DNA from: Fulvia fulva
Lineage: Eukaryota; Ascomycota; Dothideomycetes; Mycosphaerellales; Mycosphaerellaceae
DNA: 64,000 nucleotides
Reading direction: 5' to 3'
Assembly: GCF_020509005.1 (NCBI RefSeq)
Contig: NC_063014.1
Location: 3,534,001 to 3,598,000, forward strand
The translations under genes were made by a program, and so were the position numbers. Shown here in pieces: positions 29,498 to 39,754 of this stretch. Under the pieces are notes generated by a model. That model was not told where the DNA came from. It searched no databases and worked only from the letters and a program-made list of their open reading frames with translations. Each line of letters starts with the position of its first letter. Positions within the stretch are counted from its first letter, which is position 1.

Positions 29498-30960
29498 ATG
29501 GCACCGTGGAGCAGGAAGGACAAAGAGAAAGACGGCGACCTCGACAGCCAGAAGAAGTCGCTCTTTGGAAGTCGCTCGAAGAAATCAGGGTCTCCAGCAC
29601 CCGCTGCCTCCAATCCATACGCCGTGCCACCGCCTGCGAATGACCCATATGCTAAGAGTAATGCGAACCCGTATGCCAGCCAGGCACAGCAGGATGACCC
29701 ATACATGCGGAGTCAAAGCAGCCTCACACAACCTCCCACAAGCTCATTCGGCAGTCTGAGCCTGAACGACAGCAAAGACATCAAGTCGCAGCCCCCAGGC
29801 TACTCCCCTGGCAACGGTCCGGCACCAAGCCGCTACGAGAAGAGCCCGGTACCGCAAGGCGGATATGGGGGATCACAGCCACCTCCCAGATACCAGAATA
29901 ACGGCAACTCGTACGGCCAAGCTGGAGGGTATGGCAGCGACCCTTACGGCACCGGCAGCTCGGGCTCGAGACATGGTGCGGGTGGCTATGGAGGCCTGGG
30001 CAGGTCGAACAGCAACGAGACAATGAGCACGGACGCTGGCAGAAATGCTCTCTTTGGTGATGCTGCGACGAGACGGGCGAACCAACCGGCCCGGGACATT
30101 CAGGGACAGCAGCAAAGTGGTGGTGCGAGTTACAGTAACACTGGTGGTTATGACTCAACGGAAATGCCAGGAGGTAAGGCTATCGGACGCAGATCGGATG
30201 ATGCGATCTTGGCTAACAATGCGACTTGACAGGCTACGGTGCAGGTCCACCACGAGAGCTGACGGCCGAAGAACAAGAAGAGGAAGATGTCATGGCCGCG
30301 AAGCAAGAAATCCGCTTCATCAAGCAGCAGGATGTCTCTTCCACTCGTAACGCTCGTCGCATTGCCGAGCAAGCTGAGCAGACAGGACGTGAAACACTGG
30401 CACGACTGGGAGCACAAGGCGAGCGCATCCATAACACGGAGCGAAACCTCGACATGGCTTCCAACCAGAACCGTCTTGCCGAGGAGAAGGCTCGCGAGCT
30501 CAAGACCCTGAACAGATCCATGTTCGCGGTGCATGTTGCCAACCCTTTCACAGCCAACAAGCGCGAACAGGCAGCTAACGCCATCGCGTTGGAAAAACAC
30601 CAAGCAGAGCGCAGGCAGGCCGACGCCACCAGAGCTAATGCATACTCGAGCACAGCCCGACAACAGCAACAATCACGAGACATCAACGGCAACGTCGTAC
30701 GCCAGAACAATAGCAAGAGTTTGGCGGACCGCGCCAAGTACCAGTTCGAGGCCGACAGCGAAGACGATGAGATGGAGAACGAGATTGACGACAACTTGGA
30801 CGCCATCCACCGTGGTGCTCGAACGCTCAATGCTCTTGGTAAGGCCATGGGCGATGAAATCGACAGCCAGAACAAGCACATTGACCGCATCATCGGCAAA
30901 ACCGATAAGGTCGACGACCAGATCGCTGTGAACAGAGCTAGACTTGACAGGATCAAATAG
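29498..30960 (+). CDS. SEC9: SEC9/SNAP-25-family plasma-membrane t-SNARE
   Basis: Sec9 supplies two of the four SNARE helices for fusion of secretory vesicles with the plasma membrane. Exons 29,498-30,173 and 30,233-30,960 join in frame to 467 residues. The N-terminal half is disordered and rich in Gly, Ser, Tyr and Pro, with repeated NPYA motifs. The first SNARE helix contains EIRFIKQQDVSSTRNARRIA and the zero-layer region LGAQGERIHNTERNL. The second runs NLDAIHRGARTLNALGKAMG and IDSQNKHIDRIIGKTDKVDD, with its own central Gln. No membrane anchor is present, as expected for yeast-type Sec9. The NPF in the linker (VANPFTANKR) is a possible EH-domain ligand. Confidence 0.93.
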
Positions 30961-31562
30961 AAAGGAGTGCTTGGCCAGCATTGCACAGGCGGTTGTGCCT
31001 CAACAAAAGGAGTTGTGGCGTACTCCACTGCAGAAGTTGTAGTAGCACTACAGAATGGTATAGAGACCCGGCAGCGCTCTGCGAGCAAGATTGTGGGCGT
31101 TTCACTCCTTATGAAGATGGCACTATCGAAATAATGTATAGTTGAAACAGCTTGGTCTCACGAGGACCCTGCTCCCGTGGCTGCTGTACTGTCGGCTCCT
31201 CTTTCAAGACGAGAATCATCCTTGCATTGCATTCGCATCTAATAGAAGCACATATCACGAGAACTGTTGCTGCTCGTGCGGCAGTGCTTCCGTGATGTGA
31301 GCTCGGTGAGTGACGTCGCTATGCGTGTTGAGCTTCATGAGTCGCAAGGCATACCTGGTCTGCATGTGAGGCCACTACAACACGATCGTTAAGGAGATCC
31401 CCATGATCCTTTCCTGCACTACCTACTTTACTTGAGCCTTCTCCTACTCACTCTCCTTCCACCTGACACCTGCGACAACCGAGTCCGCGCCGACAATTCA
31501 CACCGACCGCAACAGCAGCATGACCTGCCTATCACCTCGACCAAACTGAACGCTCAGTCACG
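30961..31562. other. Intergenic between SEC9 and the LanC-like gene
   Basis: 602 bases, no supported gene on either strand and no repeats recognised. Confidence 0.5.
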
Positions 31563-32736
31563 ATGCCGCCGCGATACTTCAAGAACGATGCGCCGCTGGC
31601 TCGGCGAGGTACGAACACAACCTGTGCTGATGTTGCCAATGGTACAACGACTGACTAGCTAGATAGATCCTCGTCGGCAGCTCGAAGCATCACTCACGCG
31701 ACTCGTCAACGAACACCCTCCGTCCGAGATCAAGCCTGGCGGCGGCCTCTTCAAGGGCCCCGTCAGTGTCGCCTACACTTTCCTCGTCCTCCAGCAAATG
31801 TACCCAGATCTCGTCATCGAAAGCGTCGCGTTAGGAACATGGTCAGCCGCCTACCTCAAACAAGCCCAAGACAACATTGCGCAATACCCAGGCCCTTCGG
31901 CGGGCAAGTGTGGAATCACAGATGATATTCTGAGTCTTCTCGCGATCGGAGCAGCAAGCAGCAAAGATGCGGACATGGTTGCGAATCTATGCGACTATTC
32001 GGCGGAAGCGATTGACCCCGACACTGAGAATGAGCTGCTGTATGGCCGAGCTGGATACCTCTACCTCCTGCGTATGGTCAAGGCCAGCTTCATCGACGAC
32101 GAGAAGACATTGCAGCTTATCACAGACACCCAGGACGATGTAATTGACACCATCCTCGACTCCCCTCGACCCTGGCGATGGCATGGCAAGGCATACATCG
32201 GCGCTATCCATGGTCTCATCGGCATCATCACGCAAGTCGTGCTCACAAATCCTCCAAAGTACGCAGAGAAGATGGAAACAGACCTCGCCGTACTTCTCAC
32301 GTACCAATACGACAGCGGGAACTTCCCCTCCAGCGTCCCTCCCGAGCGTGATCGCTTGGTACAAGTCTGCCACGGCGCACCAGGTGTCGTCAACTCCCTG
32401 CTCAGCATTCGCCACTACTTCCCGAATTTGAAGGAGAAGATCGACAAAGCGATCCAGAAGGGCAGAGAGTGCGTGCTGGAGCGCGGACTACTCACGAAAG
32501 AGCCATGCCTATGCCACGGTATTTCTGGCAACGCGCTGTGTCTCGAGGACAAGGAGTTTGAGCATTTCTTGACTTACACCACTGGACATGAGATGAAGTC
32601 GATGGAGAAGGATGGCATGCTTGAGAAGAGCTCGGCGCCGGAATCGTTGTTCTTTGGCGAGGCGGGTAGGGCTTGGACGTGGGCTGTCGCAGACAAGGGT
32701 TTGGAGAAGAGGATCCTTGGGTACAATGATCTCTAG
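31563..32736 (+). CDS. LanC-like protein
   Basis: Exon 1 (31,563-31,608, MPPRYFKNDAPLARR) and exon 2 (31,667-32,736) join in frame to 371 residues. The protein is a zinc-binding alpha-toroid of the lanthionine-synthetase-C-like family. The Gly-rich repeat signatures are present: LLYGRAGYLYLL, WHGKAYIGAIHGLIGI, QVCHGAPGVVNSLL, CLCHGISGNALCL and FFGEAGRAWTWA. Zinc ligands should be the Cys of VCHGAPG and the Cys-His of LCHG. Eukaryotic LANCL proteins bind glutathione and add it to dehydroamino acids in damaged proteins; that role is known from animals and only inferred here. It is shorter than animal LANCL proteins by a few tens of residues at the start. Confidence 0.88.
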
Positions 32737-33623
32737 GAGAGTCACCCCATGGTTGTTCCAGTGGACAGGATCCAGACATTACGGCTGATGGATGATGATG
32801 AAACGATGAAACGGACTGCATAGCATTTCCAGGCGTTTGAGTTGAGAAGAGCTGCACAGTCAATGTGGCAGGTCGATCGAGCAGGATGGCTACAGACAGG
32901 CGTTGTGGTCAACACTTTCCCCTCGGTAGGTAGCGAATCAAAAACGACAGCATCCCATCCCGCTTCTTGTACTGTTCTTGTCTGGCGGTGAAGGACAAAG
33001 AACTCGTGTCTCTCGGTATCGATAACGATCACGAATCCGGAATGTTTGGAGCTTTTCTTCCAGAACAAAATCACCTCACATCAGCCAAGGCTTGGCTGAC
33101 TCCATCTGCAGCACGCAGCTGCCACCGATATTGGAGGAAGTCTGATTACTGACATGGAGAAGTTTCCACAAGCTGACCTTTGCCGCGAACTTCCCTCGTC
33201 TTATGGACCCGAAGTGGAGCCTTACCAGTGGTTAGCGAACAATAGAATTTCCGTACCTGACAGCTTTCACAGCAACCTCACTCGAGCTTCACTTGAGAGT
33301 GAGGGGCGTGTGGCACGTGGCGTTGTTCTGGCGTTCTGGAGTGAAGGATTATGAAGGACTATTAATCACAAGCACGAGCAGCTTCATCATTCCAAGCCAC
33401 AACACAGCACTTCCCATCGGCTTGGCAAGCACTTGATCGTGCACAAACAACCTTCATCAAGACAAGCGCTTGTGTGTTTGTTACACCTCCACGTCACCGC
33501 TCACGACTTCTACCCTGGCGATTGCCATCCGAAACCAACCACATCCGACGCGGCAGCTTATTGAGACACTCTGTCGGGCATCATCCCGACGATCTGAGCT
33601 AGTGCATCTAGTACAACGCTAGC
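32737..33623. other. Intergenic 0.9 kb
   Basis: No supported gene. A small ORF at 33,154-33,354 lacks recognisable features. The last 250 bases, rich in CA and AC, are probably the leader of the next gene. Confidence 0.45.
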
Positions 33624-34793
33624 ATGGCGTCTCCGAGCAGTTCTGGGGTCAATTCTGTTGCTTCCACACCTAGCATAACCATCACTGACGATCATGGACG
33701 CGGAGAGTCGCTGAAGTTGCCGGATGCGAGTTTGAGTGCAGAACCCGAGCGACCACGATCTATTACCTTTGAGGCACCAACCCCAGCATTGAAGGATCTC
33801 AAGCCGGTCCCTGATGGAACTCCACCTATAGGTGGCATCAAAGGCACAGAAGTGAAGAACAGCCTCGAGACCGGACCAGGAGCCGCGCCGACTCCAGATC
33901 CTACCTCCACTGCAAAGAAAGAGAGACCCGCGCCCAAGCGTACAGGATCTGGTATCCTCACGGAATTGAAGCAGCAGATGTCTTCAAACAACCTCTTCCA
34001 CCACCACAAGACCCACGGCGTCAAAGCCAATGGCATCAAAAGCGTCGCCACATCCGGAACAGCCAGCCCCCGCACCCCAGAGGTCCAAGCCCTCTTCGAG
34101 AAAGACCTCAAAGGTGACCGCCACTGCCCCAACCTCGACGCAGTCAACCGCGCCCTCGAGTCTCTACGCGCCAGCGCAGCTGCAGGCGACCAGTACGTCT
34201 CGAATCTCGAGGAATTGGCGAAGGTGATCCAGCGCTCGCGTACCGATAGCAGAAAGGCCTTGACCGATGCGATGAAAGCGAGAGATCAGGGCCAGCATGA
34301 AGTTTGCCGGGCTCTGTGTCTTTCGATCGTGCAGAACAAGCACGCTGAGGCGGATACGCAGGTCTACGCGTATAACATTCTGTCCACGCAGGCCAGTCCG
34401 GGCCAGGCGATGACGTATCTTAATGAGGCGTATAAGCTCGCCAAGGAGAACGAGGCGAGGGGCTTGAATTGCGACAAGATGCTGGAGGTGATTGCTGTCT
34501 TGCGGGAAGGTGCTATGGCGAAGGATGGGGCTGTTGCTTCGAAGGGTGGAAAGACGGGCTCGAAGGGGCCATCGAGCAATGGTGTGGCGGGGAGCGCCAA
34601 CTCGAAGCTGGATCTGGATGCTGGGGAGCTGGACAAGAAGTTGAAGAATTTGGCGATGGAGGACCCGAATTTGAGGAGAGACTCGCTCTCGCCGAAGGAT
34701 TTGCTGGCTGTGCCAAAGGGAGATCTTCCTAGTGGGATGTTGACGCCGAAGACGGAGAAGATCTTTAAGTGGGCGGCGAAGCAGCAGGCTTGA
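33624..34793 (+). CDS. Conserved hypothetical protein with a helical TPR-like core
   Basis: Single-exon ORF of 389 residues from a clear ATG. The first 170 residues are Ser/Thr/Pro-rich and disordered. The middle (about residues 170-290) is a run of amphipathic helices: NLDAVNRALESLRASAAAGDQYVSNLEELAKVI, RKALTDAMKARDQGQHEVCRAL, DTQVYAYNILSTQASPGQAM, YLNEAYKLAKENEARG. Their size and spacing resemble tetratricopeptide repeats. A C-terminal motif SGMLTPKTEKIFKWAAKQ closes the protein. I do not recognise a named family; a scaffold role is only a guess. Confidence 0.65.
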   Translation: MASPSSSGVNSVASTPSITITDDHGRGESLKLPDASLSAEPERPRSITFEAPTPALKDLKPVPDGTPPIGGIKGTEVKNSLETGPGAAPTPDPTSTAKKERPAPKRTGSGILTELKQQMSSNNLFHHHKTHGVKANGIKSVATSGTASPRTPEVQALFEKDLKGDRHCPNLDAVNRALESLRASAAAGDQYVSNLEELAKVIQRSRTDSRKALTDAMKARDQGQHEVCRALCLSIVQNKHAEADTQVYAYNILSTQASPGQAMTYLNEAYKLAKENEARGLNCDKMLEVIAVLREGAMAKDGAVASKGGKTGSKGPSSNGVAGSANSKLDLDAGELDKKLKNLAMEDPNLRRDSLSPKDLLAVPKGDLPSGMLTPKTEKIFKWAAKQQA

Positions 34794-34978
34794 GGTGTGA
34801 AGGAGCGGTGACGAGGCCGTGGACCAGAGATGACGGGCAGATTGTGATCATTAGCACTTCAGCATGGTGTTTTGGGGTTTCGCCAGTAGCCAGGCTTGGC
34901 TCGATCATAAGGATGCGATGCACACTCCATCCATGTATTTCTAGGCCATATGCATTGCAACAGAAGACGACTATTCCT

Positions 34979-36352
34979 TCAGTTCCTCCTCCTCCGCTTC
35001 GACCTCACGACCTTCTCCTCGACCTCAAGCACCTGCCTTTCCTCCTCCTCACGCTCCCTCTTAACCACCTTCTGCAAAACCTTCTCCCTCCTCTCCACAT
35101 CCTCAACCACCGTCTCCCCCTCCTCTAACTTCACCGTAACCTCCTCCTTTACCTCCACCTTCTCCTCCTTCGCATTGAGCTGCTCACTAAAAGCCCTCAA
35201 ATTCGCCGTAAACAACACACTCTGCGCCCACCCCGCCTCCTGTCCCCACAGACCCCGAAATTTATCCCCAATGGCATCATACGTCGCCTTCGTCAAACTC
35301 GCATGCTTCCCCTTCCCGAATTTATAGTCCCGCTGCGCAATCTGCCAGACGTGGGTGTCGACTGGCACGGCTTCGCCCCAGCCTAGACCCATGAGACAGA
35401 CGCAGTCTGCGACTTTGGGGCCGACGCCTTGGAGGTCTAGGAGGGCTGAGTGGGCGGCACGGTAGCCTTCTCGCCCTGAGACGTTCCAGTCACCAGCTGG
35501 CGCTGCCTCAATGCCGAAGATAGGACACTCTGGATTCCGGAGCGAGTCTAGCCATGCGTCGCCTTTGGCGTGGACCATTTGTGCTGTTTGGTGGATGTAT
35601 TTCGCCCGGTAGCCGAAGCCTAGCGCTCGGAGCTTGGCTTCTACGCCGTCCTGGGCGAGGGCTGCAGGGGTGGGGAAGTCGTGGTATGGGTGGTCGTGGT
35701 CGTCTAGGTGGCCTAGGAGAGGACCGTAGTGGATGCAGAGCTTGTGGACCATTTGGGAGATGCGGGAGATGTTGTTGTTGCTGCTGCAGATGAAGCCGAT
35801 GAGCGCTTCCCAGGCGTCTTGGTTCATGATTCGAATGCCTGTGAATGTCGGTGCTTTCTTGCCGAAGTTGGAGTCGGATGCACTCCATTGCTCATACAAT
35901 CTTGTGGAGTTGAGATTGAGATTGAAGTAATGCTTCAAGAGGTCGAGAGTATCATCGTCCTTGTCGTTCTCGGGGATTGATGGTGGTTTGGAGGATGGTG
36001 GCGTGGGAGGTGCCTGAAGAGGGGATTGGGAGGGCCGGATTGCGCGGTAGTATAGATGCTCCGGGTCCTGGTAGAGGGACAGGATTCGGTTATGGAGGGC
36101 CATTGACCAGACGCCTGCATCGTTCTTGCGCCATCGGAAGGATTGGCCACAGCGGAGAGTTGTGTTGATGCAGAGTTCTGAGAGGCTTGTTGGCAGCTTC
36201 TGCCATTCTGCGAGGTTTAGTGCACCCATGCTGCGGTGTGCTGTACTGTTCTCCTGCTGCTGCTGCTGTGGATGTTCGCAAGGAGATTTACAGTAGATTG
36301 AATCGCGTCGAAGTCGCGTTCGCGCGAGATGGTGGCGATTAGAGTTTGGCAT
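34979..36352 (-). CDS. OGG1: 8-oxoguanine DNA glycosylase/AP lyase OGG1
   Basis: OGG1 removes 8-oxoguanine opposite C and nicks the abasic site. The single-exon ORF encodes 457 residues. Recognisable parts: SELCINTTLRCGQSFRWRK at the N-terminal domain, EALIGFICSSNNNISRISQMV, LRALGFGYRAKYI, and the helix-hairpin-helix with catalytic Lys, LLDLQGVGPKVADCVCLMG, followed by the catalytic Asp in VPVDTHVWQIA. The C-terminal 70 residues are a charged, Lys/Glu-rich tail ending KRRRRN, a possible nuclear signal. Translation from 36,352 adds 41 residues rich in Arg and lacking acidic residues at the very start, before MGALNLAEW. This could be a mitochondrial presequence, with the second ATG (36,229) giving a nuclear form. 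Confidence 0.92.
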   Translation of the reverse strand: MPNSNRHHLARTRLRRDSIYCKSPCEHPQQQQQENSTAHRSMGALNLAEWQKLPTSLSELCINTTLRCGQSFRWRKNDAGVWSMALHNRILSLYQDPEHLYYRAIRPSQSPLQAPPTPPSSKPPSIPENDKDDDTLDLLKHYFNLNLNSTRLYEQWSASDSNFGKKAPTFTGIRIMNQDAWEALIGFICSSNNNISRISQMVHKLCIHYGPLLGHLDDHDHPYHDFPTPAALAQDGVEAKLRALGFGYRAKYIHQTAQMVHAKGDAWLDSLRNPECPIFGIEAAPAGDWNVSGREGYRAAHSALLDLQGVGPKVADCVCLMGLGWGEAVPVDTHVWQIAQRDYKFGKGKHASLTKATYDAIGDKFRGLWGQEAGWAQSVLFTANLRAFSEQLNAKEEKVEVKEEVTVKLEEGETVVEDVERREKVLQKVVKREREEEERQVLEVEEKVVRSKRRRRN

Positions 36353-37792
36353 GGACTATGCTGCTCTCTGAGTGGCTCCGCTGCAAGAGGCGCTAACGGC
36401 AGACACCGATGGTGAATGCCTGGAACGATTCACTTCCTCGTCCTTTTCCCTCCGCCATCATTCTCCATCTGCCACAGAATCCCACCAAGAGGTATCTCTT
36501 TGCCGTTAGGAAAGCGACCGGACATGATTGAATGTGCAGCATCGCGAGACATTTCGCACTCACGTCCACTGCAGCTGTTGGCTGAGCTGCGTCCCAAGAT
36601 ACTGACTATCTATCCACTCGATTAGACCTATGCTCACCGATGCACGTATCAACGCAGCAGTCTTCTCACCAGACTCCACAGCCGGCGTTGCCATGTCACG
36701 TTGTCACGGCACGACAAACAACGGGAAGCCACTCTCTGAAGCAAGACCGCCAGGTCTAGCCATCAGCCATCAGCCATCGAGTTGGTCTCAGCAGGCCCGC
36801 AGTCGACTCCACCAGGAAGCTTCGGATCTATTGTACGACAACATTCTCCGATCGCACCACCCTCCGTACTCTGTGTTGGCGTTCAGCCCATGATCGTTGC
36901 ATCGCCATGAAAGAGGTTGGCTTCACGCCAAGCTTGAAGCACCATCACTTGCGACAACACACATTTGACCCGAGCATGATCTATTGCAGCAGGCACATGT
37001 GCTGCACTCGTGGTTGTCGTGTCTCGGTCTGACAAGGAAGTTAGACACGATCACGATCACGATGGACTTTGACGGCACCTGGCTACTGTAGTCGACGATG
37101 GCAAGTGGCCTGTTGCTCCCGGAGACCGGCATATCTGGCATCTTTATGCACTTGAGCTTGCCAGACTAGGCCATCTGCCACCGGACAGTAAGTGATGTGA
37201 AAGCCTGCTGGCAGAGATCTGACCATGTCTGCAGATCGATCAATTCTACCGTCGTATACGTCTATTGGTAGATCGTGATAGACTCACTCGATGAACAGTC
37301 GCTTGGTATTCACTTCACATCCTGGTGTGTTCTCATGGTGCGCCCTCTTTGCAGCGTTCGTTGGACCACGCATCTACTGTACTTCTATACCCGGCGCCGA
37401 GCTGTTTCTGGTTGCTGTCATATCACAGATGCTCATGGCCAAGCACAAAGACGCACAGCCAGGAGAGAAGCATGATGCATGCGGACCATGATCGCAGTAG
37501 CGGGGAGGCATCGTGTACAACCGAGTTCAAGACCGGATCCCCCTCAATGATTCACATGCAGGCGTACAGGCGTGGAGATCGATAATTCCTCTCCTTATAA
37601 CAATAGAGCTCGGCGGTCGCACTGCATGGAAGCTCAGGATCAGCCCTCAACACGCTGACCCGGCATTTCACACCACTATACCTCCGCTAGGGCAGCATTT
37701 CGAGGCGGAATCACGTGTACTTATCATTTCATGCACGTCAAGATGTTTGCATCAACACTCTCTTTTCCTCCTTCCCACTATCTTCCAAAACA
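36353..37792. other. Intergenic 1.4 kb
   Basis: No supported gene. ORFs up to 136 codons overlap in several frames. One at 37,291-37,491 is hydrophobic (VFSWCALFAAFVG) but has no recognisable family and no conserved start context. Confidence 0.45.
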
Positions 37793-39681
37793 ATGCTTTA
37801 TCTAGCAGTCGCAGTGCTCTTTCTACTTGGCATCGCATTCATAGTTGCAACACTGCAACATCGGACGGCATCACGACTGCCGCCTGGTCCGAAGGCCTTG
37901 CCTATCATCGGCAATTTCTTTGACCTACCACCAGCCAACACTTGTCTCTGGGACTTTTGGCTGAGACATGCACCTATCTATGGTAAGGCGGAAGACCTGT
38001 CCCTTACATGCCAAGACGTTGACACATAACAGGTCCAATAAGCTACTTGTCTGTCTTCGGCGATGAGATGGTCATTCTGAACAACCTTTCTACGGCGACT
38101 GAGCTACTGGAGAAGCAGTCATCGATCAGCGCTGATCGATTCCAACAGGTCTTCTTTAGTCAAATGTCCACAGCTAAGAACCCGCCTACTCGATTAGACA
38201 ACCGCTGATCATTCAACAGGTGCGGTTGGGGTGGGCTGTTCGGCTTCCTGCCAGTTGGTCGAAGCTGGAAAGTAGGAAGGAGACTGTTCCATTCGACCAT
38301 CGGCACGCCTCAAAACGTAGCTCGCTTCGTCCCTATTCAAGACAGCGAGACTCACCGGTTCCTCGCGCGAGTCCTCAAAGATCCGGACCATCTCTTCCAG
38401 CATGTCAGAGCGTGAGTACCCAGCATAAATAGAGTGGTATAGCACTCACACTGTCATTTCAGAGAGGCCGCTGCCATCATCTTACGGATGACCTACGGCT
38501 ACACCATCCATTCCATCCCACCGGATCCTCTTACCACGGTCGTAGACGAAGCTTTCCGGCAGGCTGGTCATGCTGGTCAACCTGGTGTCTGGCTTGTAGA
38601 TCTGGTGCCTGCCCGTGCGATACCACGACATCTCATTTGAACTGCACATGCTAATGGCTTGCAGTGAAATACCTGCCGGACTGGTGCCCTGGCACGTCTT
38701 TCAGAAAGACTGCGAAGTACTACCATATGCGACGCTGTATGAGGTCGTACACAGGCCTGCTGCTTTCGTCAAGCAGCAGATGAGAACTAACAGCCATGAA
38801 CGTTCGTTCTTATCGACCGTGTACGAGCAGGCTGCCGATAACATGAGTGCTGAGGATGAGACGATCGCTTTGTGGACTGCTGGATCGTTGTATGCGGGAG
38901 CTGCAGATACGGTGAGATGATTCATTCCTTTCACTTCTGCTCTGCTGCTAATAATCAGCCAGACCGTCAGTACGCTCTACGCCTTCTTCGTGCTGATGGC
39001 TATACATCCCGAGATACAGCAGCGAGCTCAGACCGAAATCGACGAAGCCGTGGGAACTCAGCAATTACCTGGCATCAACGATCGTCAGAACTTGCCATAT
39101 GTCGAAGCTTTGATCAAGGAGACCCTTCGTTGGCATCCTGTGGCGCCAACAGGGATTCCACATCTGATGACTGCAAACGGGACTTGTGCAGGCTGCGATA
39201 TTCCGAAAGGAGCCAATGTTATCGCCAATCTTTGGTACGTGGATATACTGCATAGCACTTGCTTTCTGAGCTGACATACCTCAACAGGGCTATCGGACGA
39301 GATCCTGACGTCTACACTGATGCAAATACCTTCTACCGGGACCGCTTTCTGGGCCCGTCTCCAGAGACAGATCCACGGTCTTTCGTCTTTGGCTTCGGGA
39401 GACGTATTTGCCCTGGGAAATTAATGGCTGACCAGACTCTGTTCCTCACGATCTCGCGGGCACTGGCTGTCTTTAACATTTGCAAGGCGATTGATGACGA
39501 TGGCGTAGTCATTGAGACCCTCCTCGAATTCGAGCCTGGGCTTGTGAGTCAGCCGAAAGCGGTCCAGCTTGACATCAAGGCGAGGAGTCCGGGGCATGAA
39601 GCGCTTATCAGGGAGGTGGAAGTATTGCATCCTTGGCAGAAGAGTCATGCTGAGGAACTGAGGGGCATTACGAGCTGGTGA
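37793..39681 (+). pseudogene. Cytochrome P450 with frameshifts
   Basis: A seven-exon microsomal-type P450. Exons: 37,793-37,982; 38,033-38,165; 38,220-38,411; about 38,465-38,611; 38,665-38,912; about 38,965-39,235; 39,288-39,681. The anchor MLYLAVAVLFLLGIAF, the hinge RLPPGPKALPIIGN, CGWGGLFGFLPVGRSWKVGRR, ETLRWHPVAP (ExxR helix) and the haem-Cys motif FGFGRRICPG are all present. Two defects: exons 3 and 4 do not join in phase with any standard acceptor, and inside exon 5 the frame of LKYLPDWCPGTSFRKTAK shifts by one base before YEVVHRPAAFVKQQM (38,709-38,730). It resembles fungal P450s of the O-methylsterigmatocystin-oxidoreductase type, a broad group with many substrates. Lesions are few, so inactivation is recent. 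Confidence 0.75.
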
Positions 39682-39754
39682 TACCGGCAAGTTGATGTCC
39701 AGAGACGGCCGTGCCCTACGAGCAATATCCTTGCATGCAGGTCACCATCGTGCA

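Noticed and set aside
30234..31088. 284-codon minus-strand ORF antisense to SEC9
   Set aside because: Shadow of the SEC9 coiled-coil codons (Ser/Leu/Ala-rich); the plus frame is clearly the gene.
37291..37491. Hydrophobic 66-codon ORF upstream of the P450
   Set aside because: One hydrophobic stretch but no family resemblance or exon context.
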